This document shows positions 1 through 41,700 of a stretch of 64,000 nt of DNA, piece after piece. This stretch comes from Lumbricus rubellus. Its lineage: Eukaryota; Annelida; Clitellata; Crassiclitellata; Lumbricidae. The stretch covers positions 1,157,331 through 1,221,330 of the forward strand of contig OX243824.1 in the NCBI GenBank assembly GCA_945859605.1. The letters run 5' to 3'. Position numbers and translations under genes: made by a program. Within the stretch, counting starts at the first letter, position 1, and every line of letters starts with the position of its first letter. The notes under the pieces are model-generated. The model saw only the letters and a list, made by a program, of their open reading frames with translations, made no database searches and was not told the DNA's origin.

Positions 1-285
1 TTGCTTTTTGTCCCTGCTAATTTGTAAACTCGTTCATTAGTCAACATTTCTGTCCATGAAATACGTAGTAGTTGCCTGATGCATTTGTTTTCGAAAGCCT
101 GTATAAGTCTTTCCTCCTCCTTCTTAAGAGTCCACGTCTCACAACCGTATGTTGCCACTGGCCACACCAAGGCCCTCATCAGTCGTATCTTTGTCTTGGA
201 GCTGATTGCCTTGTTCTTCCAAACCTTTGTCAACTTAATCATGACTGATGTACCCATGGCTAACCTTGACTTTACTTCTACATTA
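1..285 (-). mobile_element. Non-LTR retrotransposon fragment ('YGCETW' family)
   Basis: The reverse complement encodes LMRALVWPVATYGCETWTL and an arginine-rich stretch ending RISWTEML, the region after the reverse transcriptase palm in many invertebrate LINEs. Degenerate and truncated by the window edge. Confidence 0.7.
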
Positions 286-697
286 CAGATATATATATGT
301 ATATATGTATATAACATTCATATATACTTATATGAGTTCATTTTATGTCATGCATTTAGAATGTGTGGCAAGCTGTCGTTAAATACTGCAGATAGTTAAT
401 GAAATCATCTTAAACACCCTTTATTTAGTATTATTAAACCATATATAATGGTTTTCGCACAATGTGCAGCATATTCATGTTTTCTCGTTGCTGGTGAACT
501 AAGCATAGACTACATAATCAATCAATCAATCAATCGATCGGTCAGTCAATCAATCAATCAATCAGTCAGTCAGTCAGTCCTACTTACTTACTTACTTACT
601 TTGTTACCATAACCGTATAACGCATTTAGAAACGATGCAGTGATCGTGCGGAGTAGACGTGATGAGGTTGAGATAATTATATTATTTTCTTTTCCAG

Positions 698-30183
<29,486 letters not shown>

Positions 30184-30440
30184 CTGCCAATTCAACCAAG
30201 TCATCTTAAGTCAACAAAATCTGTTTGTACACTGTGTACAGTACTGTTTAGTTAAGTGTGAACGTATAATTGCTTGTCCGCTTATATGCGTGTGAGTGTG
30301 TATGTGTGCGCGTGTGTGTGTTTCGTGAAATGTTCTCAACATTCAGTCCCTAAAATGTGTTCGTCTGTGGCTTTATTCTGTCTTTCGAATGACTTCCGAT
30401 TGACTTGCATGAGCGAAATAAACACGAAGTTCCAATTCGT
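30184..30440 (+). other. KIF21 3' UTR with poly(A) signal
   Basis: AATAAA at 30417-30422, about 235 bp after the stop codon, is the first canonical signal. A GT-rich stretch (30293-30322) lies inside the UTR. The cleavage site is inferred. Confidence 0.6.
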
Positions 30441-30834
30441 TTTCACCGGTTTTTATGTGTATCTATTTGCCAACGATTTAATATGCTTGCGGCTTGTGGT
30501 ATAGTTGCAAAGAATGACCCATTACTTTAATTGATACTGCTTTGAGTATGACTTAGTAACTGGTGAACGCTGAATAATTTTGGTTTACAAGTCTGAAGCA
30601 TTTTTTCTTCTGAGTTCACTATTTATAGTTTCCGTTTGAGTTAGGCATTAAACTAAACGTTTTGATGTTCTTATAAATCTTGAATATCATAAGACGTTGT
30701 AAAGCAAATTTACAATCAGTAAAAACTGCCATTGATTAATTATTTCTATATTGTTTCAATGCGGTTTTCTGAACTCTTATACAATCTGCAGAAATCTTAA
30801 CGTTGCTATTTACAATGGTAAGGCATTTGTGTCT

Positions 30835-31125
30835 CAAGTCTTCAACATCATCATGAACCATGGGCTCATCGCCGTAGGTGACAGACGCCATTTTCACTAA
30901 GTTCTTCCACTGTTGTCTGCCCAGAGCGATGTGGTTCTGCACCACTCAACTATTAGCGTCCAACCATTCTTTGTGAGGATCTGATGTCTTGATCTTCCGA
31001 TCATTATTCATTCTGCATATTACGTCACCGAATAACCTTAGTTTCCTTTGACTTATCTTCTTCACCAAATTCTCATTTATGTGTTCCCGTCGGTACATTT
31101 CTTAGGTACTGACTTCAGTACTTTA
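30835..31125 (-). mobile_element. Degenerate non-LTR retrotransposon fragment
   Basis: Reverse complement gives NENLVKKISQRKLRLFGDVI-like sequence and shares gccattttcac and gcgatgtgg words with the piece at 50455. Lies just past the KIF21 3' end. Confidence 0.5.
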
Positions 31126-34100
31126 ATTAAGGTAATTTCCTACATCCCTGCAAAATGGCGGTATTCGCTAGAATCTTTTAGTCAGGAATGCATCTGAAGT
31201 TCCGTAGTCGTAAGGAGCCATAGAATTAAAACTGAAGGCCAAATGCGTCAGATCAAAACAAGTTGAAACCATAAATTTATTTGTGCAATGTTGCAATCTA
31301 ACATTTACTGGATAATTTTTTACACTGTTGAGTTGACATTAATTTTGACTAATAATAATTATGCGAAACGAGGCAGTTACTGTGTTATTATTGAGTTTCA
31401 CTTTTCCAGTGTCGGGTTTACAGTGTAATATTTACGTTGTAGTGGTTACGGTGTAATTTCTGAAGTTTTAGCAGTGACGGTTGCTGTGTAAATTTTACAA
31501 TTTAAGTTTACACCATTGCGTTTATAGTGTTGCGCTTACAGTGTTATAATTATTATATATTTACGATGTAATTTATCATGATCTTGCACTTTCTTAGCCG
31601 TCTTGAAAACCTCTTTTAGGGTAATAGTTTACATGATAAGTTAATTAAAGAGTTTATTAACGTACACTGCTTGGTAATCATTTTCTTTCATCAGCTGTAC
31701 TCAAGAGATAAAGAATCTCAATTATAATTTTCTTTGACATTCTTTTACGAAGTTCTGCCCATGACAATAAAATTATTGCAAAGTTAACTCAACAGTGATC
31801 GCTTTGGAATGTGTGGAAGTTGAAGTCCGATGACAAATGTCCATTTAACTTTTTATTTGTAGTATTATAATATTTTATCATCGTTGTTTTCCTTGGGTGC
31901 ATGAAATCTCCTTTGTTATCAACACTAGTTATTATTAATTTTTATGATTATGAAATCGAGAGGTATGAAATTGTGCGGGGTTTTTTTGGATACATTTCTT
32001 GATAAAAGACAAAAATTTTGTCCAGCTTCGTGAGAAACATTGGTAGTCAATCCAAATTCACGGGACGCGAAGCATGCAGGAAATACACCATGACCATGTT
32101 GAAGAGACATTGCACTTTGAGATTGTTTCATATCTTCATCATATTCGTTATTTAATTTTTAGACTTTTTTCGCATAGCCACTCACACGAAATACTAAAAT
32201 GCTTGAATGCATATGAAAACGTGTCCGCTTATTTATTAATATAACCTATGTTTGCATTCGTTTCAATGTTCGTTCATTCATTCATTCATTCCCATTTCAA
32301 GTTGTTGGCAGAATATTTGCACTAAGCAAACATTTAAGAAACCGAAGAGTATTGTGACTTATAATATTCCTGAGTGCAAGAGCTGTTGCATAGACTTGCA
32401 GGATGGTATGAACGATAAGAATAATAATAATTATTATTTAATTAATCGCCAGCAAATATGCTGAGCGATCTGGATAATGGAGACGTATATGGTAACACCA
32501 AGAGGAAGGCGCAGGACAGAGCGGGATGGCGGCGGTCGGAGAGGATCACCGGATTGTCCACGTCACAAACCTGCTCAACAGCAGAAGACTGAAGAGAATC
32601 GCCAGCAAAATAATCGGTCTGCCCTGTTATCATACAAGTTATGCATATCAAGCAATTCTCAAGAACGCAAATTATAATTATATAAGACATAAATCAAAAA
32701 AGTTGCAGCCAGTCAATGCGTATGCTCTGTACGTGTAGGCCTACTTTAGCAGTTTAGCTGACACAACATTGCTGTGGAATGAAGGAAAAGCTAAGCCCTC
32801 CTCGGTAGGCCTAATAGTTTTTGTCTGAACAGTAGTTGTTTCAGTTTGACGGCATTGCATGATAGGCTAACTGAGATCATTAGTGTCTCCCTCCTCCTTT
32901 CCTCTGACTTGGGATTGGCACTCTCAGAGTGCAAACAGTGGCATAGTTTATGATTAGTACAGGGATGGGCAATATTCTAAGGCATTTTGCATTGATTTTC
33001 TTCTGGACCAGTTAAGATAGTTGTGATTGCTATTGTAACAATCATAATTTTACATTCTGTTTCCATATTTAAGTTAAGTTAATATTTTTTCTATCTTATT
33101 GTTCCGAAGTTACATTGCCACTCAAACTACCTTTCCTAATGTTCCATATCATTCCTAGCATATCTCAGCCAGCCTACCTTAATTTATCGTAACTTACCGT
33201 AATAATTATTTACTTTCATGAATTGCCTTATCTAATATACACGAACATTCCTGGCTTACCTCATCTTGCGTAACGCGCACTCAACTTGATTTACCATAAA
33301 TTGCACAGACCTTAATTTAATTACACTGTGACTAGCCTCTGTGAATTTCAATAACCTAAAAGACATGTCTTATCTAATTACCTGTCATTTGCTTTAAATG
33401 GGTGTCGAAGGAATATTTCATTAAATAATTATTATGTTAATTATTAATTTGATTTCTTTGGTATTCGGATACTCTTAAGACAAAATGGTTTGCAACCCGG
33501 TGTTTTGTCACTTGTGTAATTAAGGTGTCTAATCAGGCCAAAGCATCTGCTTCCGTTTTGTGTTGAAATCGTAGATTTTGATTTTTAAATTCTATCGATT
33601 TAATTTATTTTATTAAATTTAGTTGACTTTTGTTCATTAGTTTTTTGTGCTGGTAAATTCAGAATTTTGCTTTTCCAGCGTTTTTTTAGTTTCGTTGTCA
33701 TATCTTTTGCATTTTCCCGTTCAATTCAGAAACTTGAAATGAAACGCAAAGGATTTGAATAATATTCTGTTGTGAATTTCGATTTGATTTCTTCGTATTT
33801 ATATTTATTTTCTACTTTATTCTTTTCATCTTATGGTGAGGTGAGTGAGGTAACAGATTTGCTAGAGCTTTAATCTATCTACTTGGACGAACGGACGAAT
33901 GGATGGACGCAAGGATGGAAAGATGCACGGACGTACGGATGGATGAAGTTTGCGCAAAATATTGGTTTTCCCAGTTACTGTGTTTTGCCTTTTCAGGGCA
34001 GAGCTGTCGATGGGTGAGGCTTTAAGTGTGCGTGTGCCCCCCCACCCCACTGGTGACTCATTTTCTAGTTGCGCCTCCAAGTAGCTTTTTCTTCAAGGGG

Positions 34101-34706
34101 CACAATATCAACTTCTGAACAAATGAATTCATTTACGTATACATGCTTTTGCATGATCAATCATTCAAAACTAATCCGTTCAAAGTACCTTGTCCATAGT
34201 TTTATGTTATTTCGCTTTTACATGGCTGGATAAATAGATCCATAGTTGAACGACAGTTTATAATGACAACAGCTGTGTTGCCGTCAACAGAAATTTACAG
34301 CTTTTTACATGGCTGCTCACAACACTCAACTTTTAGTTAATTGATGCAGTTTGCACTCGTCTACATGTATTGAACGACAATAACTTATTCAGACGGTTAC
34401 ATGCAATCTTCAGGCTTCAGCAAATTATGCTCAGTCTTAGCCACTGAAATTCCTATATTTTTACATGCAACCTCAAGTTATTGATGTGCACAAAACTGCA
34501 TTGCTGACAATTCACGTCAAAATCTTGTGTTCCATTTCATTGCAATTTACAACAAAACAATTTACTTAAAGGTCACCAGGCTTACCGGTAATTTTATATT
34601 AAGAAAAGAGATAAGGCAGCCTGGGTGTAACAGTTTTTGGGAGTGCTCAGTTTGAGGCACCCGAATTGTTTAATAGGTTTTTATAAGATGTTACATCAGT
34701 ACACAT

Positions 34707-34783
34707 CGTCTGTTTAGAGTGCAATGGTTCTAACTCCAATCCATTTAGCCATGGAGTTAGCTCCATTGCACTCTAAACAGACG
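34707..34783. other. 77-nt near-perfect hairpin
   Basis: Arms 34707-34738 and 34752-34783 pair over 32 bp with a single 2-nt mismatch; the loop is 13 nt. It could be a tiny MITE or a microRNA-like precursor. Lies in the KIF21/PERK convergent region. Confidence 0.7.
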
Positions 34784-35614
34784 ACATTCAAACTTCATGG
34801 TAACATATCTTCTTAAGGAGCAAATCATGAAAGAAAATTGCACACTTGAAGATATTGATAAGAACATGTAAGAAATGCAGTAGTATAGTGTAAACTGTTT
34901 AGTTCACATCTTCCCATAAATGGTACTTGATGTGGTCTCAACAGTTTAACCAAAAAGCCATGCCAATATATCTAATTTCATTCCTAGATAATTTGGACAG
35001 ACCCTTGGAATGATGGAGCAATCACATAGCTTTACAAGCTTGCGTTAGATAGATTAACAGCTCGCATGTATACGTCACGTGATAGATTTGAAGCCTGGTA
35101 GCCATCATACAAGGCAGCCTCATCACTACTTTGTCATTCATGTCCACATTACCGATTCAATATCCTTTTTTTCACTAGACACCAGATGACTTGCAGCAAC
35201 CCATAAAACACCCGTCATGGTAATTTACCAACTTAAAAACCAAAGCAGACATATTTATTACACACATAATCATGCCTTTCATGCTAACAATCTCTTCACA
35301 AAGGTACAACCACAATATGAGTAATCACCAATCAAACTATCTTATAGATAAGTTGGCGACAAATTGCTAATTTTACTCGATGTACCACAACCCGAACCGT
35401 AAACCTGGTGGTTTTACCAATTGACCACTGCACTACTACGATGTCTGGTTCGACCAGTTTATTCTACAACAAGATATAATGGGACCGGTCACCACACACA
35501 AGTGCGGCGCGACAAGCAAACAGTCATGCGTTTTGGCTAACGATGAAAAATAAAGAGGGATGTAGGTAGGGTCATCCGATGTCAGAATCTCGGTTCTTCA
35601 AGACGGAAATGCGG

Positions 35615-35797
35615 CTACGACGGGAGACGAGGATCCGGCGGAGTTGGCGCTTGACTGCTCAATCGCCATAGATTGCGAGATCGTTTCAGCCATTCGGCTT
35701 CTTCTACCAGCTCAACCAGCATTGTATCGCGCAAGATCTCTTGCGTTGAAGGTCGCGAGTCTGGGTCGTGCGAGAGTAGCGGACGGACAAACTCGTA
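35615..35797 (-). CDS. EIF2AK3: PERK terminal exon: subdomain XI and C-terminus
   Basis: [20 protein letters not shown] is the end of a kinase fold with the conserved arginine; a Leu/Arg-rich tail ends in PPDPRLPS and TAG. Acceptor cctctgtag, phase 0. The preceding intron (35798-38634) holds the split LINE. A reverse AATAAA (TTTATT) is at 35458-35463. Confidence 0.85.
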   Translation of the reverse strand, partial: YEFVRPLLSHDPDSRPSTQEILRDTMLVELVEEAEWLKRSRNLWRLSSQAPTPPDPRLPS

Positions 35798-38700
35798 CTA
35801 CAGAGGAACAAAAGAACAACACATTTATTAGTTCTGTTAATTTATTTAGTATTTATTTATTTACTAAGAATTTGATATAGCGCTCCTTCAAGGTTTCTAC
35901 TCAGGAGCGCTCCCAGTCCAACTTCGGTCGAATAAGAGTCTTGAGAAGAGAAAGAAATGAAGTAGAAAAGCCAATAGGTATATATTTGACGAAAGATAAC
36001 AGGAATTTGATTGTCTATACTTGAAACTCATAAATAATTACATGCATATGGCATCAAGTAAACTAACTGTAATAGTTCTTTGCAATTTACAATTTTTACG
36101 AGTCAGCTAGGCTACAGTTAAATAACAGCAAATTGCTCAACAATAGCATAGCATTCTACATGTAAAATAACAGCTAAAATAATAGCTGATAATATCTCAC
36201 GATGCGGTCGTCGTCCTTGTCCACGCCTTTGTTACAAGTCGAATTGACAACTGTTGTTCCTTACTTGTTGGTCTTCCCCTTGGGGTCCTGGGGCGACTTG
36301 ATCGCGTCTTGCGCTCAGCTGCTCGCCTTATTGGGCGCAGTGGCGTAACAACCTATCCGGGGGCCCGTGGACAATAAACCTCAAGGCCCCTACCTATTAA
36401 CGACACTATTATTCATAGTATATACATACATGTATATCTTCTTCTTCTTTCTGTTCTCTGCCCTTAGGCAGGTTCGAATGTTTGACGTCTCCATTCTATA
36501 TTTGAATTCGTCATACATTTTATCTTGGGAAATTTAGGGAGATGGTTTCCCATTGCCTTTCTCCCGGTGTTTTTACAGAGACACCATCTCCTAGCGTCGA
36601 CATCCACTGTCGTCCGTCCTTCGGTTTCTTCGCCCATGTGGGCATCGCATACATGTATACCGGCGATTGCTCGGTCGCCCACCACGCTCTTTGTTTTCGA
36701 ACAGGGGGGGACCTCGTGAAGGTGGCGTGGTTGGACATTTGGGTAGCAGAGGCTATTTGAGACGCTTGCTTGCCCCGTCCCCCCCCGAATACATATGTAG
36801 GCCTATAAATAATTATGATACTGTGTATATAACCTACTGCATACCAGAGGCGGATACAGAAATTTTCAAGGGGGGGCCAAATTTTTTTAGCTTTGGGTTC
36901 GGAAAATTTTGCTGATCCTGGGCCAAAACAATCTGACTTTTTTTAGTCATCCGATCGAAGAGTTAGAAAAATTTACCAATTTTCCATCCTACAAAATCTG
37001 ATGACCTGTTTAATAGTCATCCGATCGAAAAGTCCGAAAAAGATATCAATTTCAAACCGAATGGGGGGGCACGATATATGAACATTTCTAAATGGGGGCC
37101 ATGGTCGGATCCACCCCTGCTTGCTTTGGCTAATGGGAGTTGAATTAAATTGCGGCTGCTAGAAATTTGATCCAACTGGGAACCCTGTCACGCATGATAA
37201 CCTTAATGTGTTTGGAAGACTAATCTGATGAGAGCTATATATTTCCGATTCTAAGGCTTGTGATGATGAAAAGCGGATGAGCTGCAGGGTGCGTTTAATG
37301 TGGGGCATATTAAATTTGAAGAAATCTCGTGCAGACTGATGCAGTGACCTAAATTATTCTGAGTCTGTTGCATAGCCCTATCGGATAACCTGTAAAATAA
37401 TGCTGAACGGCTGAGTCAGCCTGGTTGTCTGCTTGATTTTGTTCTTCTGACTGCCTGCTTTATCTGTCAGTCTTCAAACCACCTGCCTCACGCTGCCTCA
37501 GATGCACGTAGGGATTGTTCGAGGACCCTGGTATAAGCGCGTAACGCCCTTATACCGGGGTCCTCGGATTGTTTATGTAAGCCTGCGTGTGGTGTCTGTG
37601 TAGAACTTCATTGGTTGCAGAAAGGTCAGTATTTGACCCAAAGCAGGAAGCACATCAATCCCTACATGCATCTGAGGACAAAGCGTATCATATGTATGTT
37701 GAAGCATCCGTCATAATTATACAGGCTTTAGTTCAGACAACAGACTGCAGTCTGAAACTATATAAATGGAAAAGTAGGTCTACGTGAGATTTTTTAGTTC
37801 AAACGCTTGGGGGCCCTTTGAACCTCGGGGGCCCGTGGATTTTGTCCACCATCGTTACATGGTTGTTACGCCACTGATTGGGCGGCTTCCTAAATTTGCG
37901 CCTGTCTCTGCCTATATGCGTGATGTGCTGCACTGGTTGCCTGTGTCCCAGCGGATCTCATACCGCATTGCTGCTGTGGTCTCTCGCTGTGTCCTTGGCT
38001 GTGCTCAGTCATACTTGTGTGATCTATGCTGTCCAGTCTCTGACGTTGCAGCGCGTCGTGTACTTCGCTCTTCGTCTAAAGGCGAGCTTCTGGTCCTGCG
38101 GGCTCGCTTGGCTATTAAGCAGCGCCGTGCTTTCTCGGTCGTGGGGCCTACTGTCTGGAACGACCTCCCGGTCCCGCTTCGCTCACCACTTGTGGTCCAT
38201 CCGGCTGCGTTCTACAAGTCCCTCAAGTCTTTTTTCTTTGTTCGTGGTTGGGCTGGGAGCGCCTCTGAGTAGTTTCTTGAAGGGGCGCTATATAAATGCT
38301 CTGAATGAATGAATGAATGGCTAAAGTTTAATTGTACAGCAAAATAATAAAGAGGTTCAGTTCGGTAACACCCTACACAACTTACTATGACCTTACAATT
38401 TGGTCTGGTGACAAAAAAATGCTCCCACTATAAAGTCAATCTTGACACATGCATGAAAGTTGAGTCGTTTGCTACTTAGAATTTTCCAGTCAAACTATAT
38501 ATCACTGGGCCACAAGCTAAGTGTGCAAATGAACTGCCCTGTATTATTTTAATTTACACAGCATCTCCTCGCGAGGAAAACATCGATATGCAGACATGCT
38601 GTCCTACTAGCATGATGAAAAATAGACGTTGTACCTCTCTGGAAAAACTGTCGACGAATCTTGGTGGAAAGCGGAGCTGTCGAATGTCCGTGAGCGTTTG

Positions 38701-41700
38701 GATTCTCTCCATCTGCGTTTGGAATGGAACGAAGAGCTCGAAGAATATCATTCCAAGAGCGTAGATGTCGACCTTGTATGTGTAGCTACCTCCAGAGCTC
38801 TGCAGACACAAGAGGCTTAAATTAAATAAATGGATCATCGTAAAAAAAGAATTGTGCCTGGAAGACTAGAAGAGTGGACGAACCAAAACCAATAGATTCC
38901 TATCTAAAGTTGACAGAAAGCATGTTCATAGGAATTGAAAACACAGGTAACAGATTTAAATTAAAACTCTCGCTTAACTAAATAATAATAATAATAATAA
39001 TAACAATAATATTAGTTAACCTCAAACTGACACAATGCAGATTGATTACAATTCATAGTATGACGGAAATAAGGAGGAGGGTAACAATGGGGAAAACGGC
39101 AATGAACGGTCTGGAAAAGATTTGGAAGGATAAATACGTGAGCAGGGAAACAAAGAAAAGACTGGTAAAAGCACTGATCTTCCCAGTGGTCCTATATGGA
39201 TGCGAGACATGGACAAAGACACGGGATATGGAAAAGAAAATCAATGCATGTGAGGTGTGGATTTGGAGAAAGATGCTAAGGATTTCATGGACGGAGAAGA
39301 GAACTAACGAATCGGTGCGCGTGGAGCTCGGAATAGAGAGGGAGGAGACACTGCAGCAAACAGCAACTTGGAGGAAACTGAGCTACTTCGGCCATGTGAT
39401 GAGATCTAATGGTTTGGAAAAGGAGCTGATGACGGCATGCGGTGAGGGAAGGAGAAGATGTGGAAGGCCAAGGAAGAAATGGTTGGATGAGGTACAGGAA
39501 AAGTCTGGCATGAGACTGGAGGAGCTACGAGAGGCGACTAGGGAGAGGATCAACTGGAGAGGATACATCAGGGATATCGCCAGAGCTGCAGAAGCTGACG
39601 GCACCAGGTGACCAGGTGAGTATGACGGATGATCACAAGTTATTACCGGAGCAGAGAGGACCTTTGGGAGGGTAACGGTAACTGACCCCATATCCGCCAG
39701 CTCTTCATGCCTTCATTAACCTAAGCCCTCCTGTGTCTATTTTAAATACACATCCTGGAAACCTACATTTATAAGTTCTGTCTGTTCCCCATTAAAAAGC
39801 TTTGTGACCTAAATAAGTAAATCCATGTGTCTAATTTAATTAGACATCCTGGAAGGCTACATCATTGTCTGTTCCCTGTCTGTAAAATACCTGTTCGGGG
39901 CTCATGTAGAGCGCTGTTCCCACTTGATTCGTGTGCTTTGTTGCAAGTGCTGCGTTTGATGTGTAGCTCTCTTCTGCAGCTGTAACCAGACCGAAGTCAC
40001 CAATCTTCACCATCCCATCCAACGCAAAAAAGATGTTCGAAGGCTGCAAATATCACAAGTAGCTGTGCAGCAAGTTCCACATAATAATTATCAATGCATA
40101 TATCTGGTTAGGCAGTAGTATGGCAAATAGCATCCATGGCAAAACTAGAGCATGCATCACCTCCTGTGTTATATCCAAGTTAAGGTAACAGTGTATTTAT
40201 AATATGCTTTTGTAAATTACCTATCATTTAGCAGTTGCTTGGCAACTGGTATCTAGTATATGCAAGAAATTTACAACCAGTTTTTCACAGCAAAAGAAAA
40301 AGACACAGAATATCTGCAACGCTCCTTCAATAAGAAACAAATAGGCTATGCCCTTTGTAAATATCATACCTCTAAAGTTGCAACATGGATTCCGCTACAC
40401 TGGATATAAAATTAAGCCGAGTTTCAGAAATAACCTCATCATCAAAGCTTAACTATGTTACAAAAATGTTCCAGAAGTTTCTTACCGTAAGATCTCGATG
40501 CATGAGACCTTCGCGATGAATGTAGCTGACGGCAAGAACAATCTGATGAAATATGTTCAGCAGTCGATTCTTGTCCCGATCCTCCGTGTTGCTGCTCAGC
40601 CAGTCTTTCAAACTCTCCATCTGACACAACTGCATCTGTATGTACAGGTACAGTTTCTGCGTCTTGCTCGCGGTGGACGCCCCGCAACCGGACCCGTCGG
40701 AGTATTCTTCTTCATTGTTTTCTTTGTTATTACTCCAATCGCCGTCACGGAAAATGATCTCGATCGAGTCATCGTCTGCGTTGCCGTCATTGATGGTCGA
40801 TTTCGACGAATGTTTCTCGGTCTTGCCATAGAAACCCGCAGATGATTCGCTGGAATTTGTGAAGTCACCAGTCAAATCGTCGACCCTGTCTTTCGCCTCC
40901 TGCCAACCTGGCGGCGGCCTCTCAAGCCATGAGTGGTAGTAGCGAACAATGCCAGGATGGTCAAGACGAGCCAACGCTTTGACTTCGCGCATCACTTTCT
41001 CACTTTCACTGGTAGAAAGAAAAACAACGTAACTACATTCTTCAAATTGAGCATAACAGCTCAGCATTTAGAAAACTGCAACAAGAGTAGTGCAATTAAA
41101 AGCTTACATGCTTATACAGAATCATGTACAGGCAACATATTCTACTTCATCTGAGCACCTTACAAAAGGACTGAATAATAAATTGCACAATTATATTTGC
41201 TGGTTTTAATTCTTAATGTTACATTAGCATCAATGTTTATTTATCCACTAATAGTTCTTGATACCAAGTTGATTCTGTGCATTAGAATCTGATTATTTAC
41301 GTTTCGAACACATAATTGACTGGATATTTATATGCAGTCTTTTAAGACCCTAACAAAAGTTCTTAACACAACCTCATTACAACATTTGTTTTGCATTGCT
41401 CCGTTTACATGTATCTAAAAATAATACAACTTTAAAGAAATTTTTTTGTTTCATCCAAAGTATCTGTAAAATTACATTTATATGGATTCATCTAATAAAT
41501 CTAATCAAGGGAAATCAGAAGACTTGCCTGTCATGAAGTTCAATTCTTTTGACAGCATAGACGCAATCATCAAGGCGATTAATAGCTTTGAACACGACAC
41601 CAAATCCACCACGACCAAGGCACGCCTCCTTCTGAAAGTCGGAGGCAAACCTAGAGTTCACAAGAAGAAAACGCACTTTTCTGTACGAAATCAGAAATAA

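Larger units (their letters stand above)
30441..35614. other. KIF21/PERK convergent intergenic region
   Basis: Holds a LINE scrap (30835-31125), a stretch with many ttacagtgt/tacggtgtaa near-repeats (31360-31560), repeat C (32880), the 77-nt hairpin (34707) and otherwise unique AT-rich DNA. A small frame at 32526-32738 is unconvincing. Confidence 0.6.
36338..37876. mobile_element. hAT-type element, 1539 bp, inside the LINE
   Basis: TIRs CAGTGGCGTAACAACC (36338) and GGTTGTTACGCCACTG (37861-37876) are exact inverses. The 8-bp ATTGGGCG is duplicated at 36330-36337 and 37877-37884. Removing the element and one duplicate restores the LINE reading frame. No transposase frame is recognised, so it is non-autonomous. 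Confidence 0.9.
36190..38320 (+). mobile_element. L2/CR1-like LINE 3' end, split by a hAT-type insertion
   Basis: Two parts, 36190-36337 and 37877-38320, encode one continuous reverse transcriptase C-terminus: [12 protein letters not shown] and [20 protein letters not shown] across the break, then [19 protein letters not shown] and [13 protein letters not shown], ending GSASE and TAG. The 3' UTR has gcgcctctgagtag, ggggcgctatataaat and a (TGAA)n tail. It lies in the last PERK intron, antisense to PERK. Confidence 0.85.

Noticed and set aside
32526..32738. Small frame MAAVGEDHRIVHVTNLLNSR
   Set aside because: No domain, no splice partner; possibly a LINE scrap but too weak to annotate.
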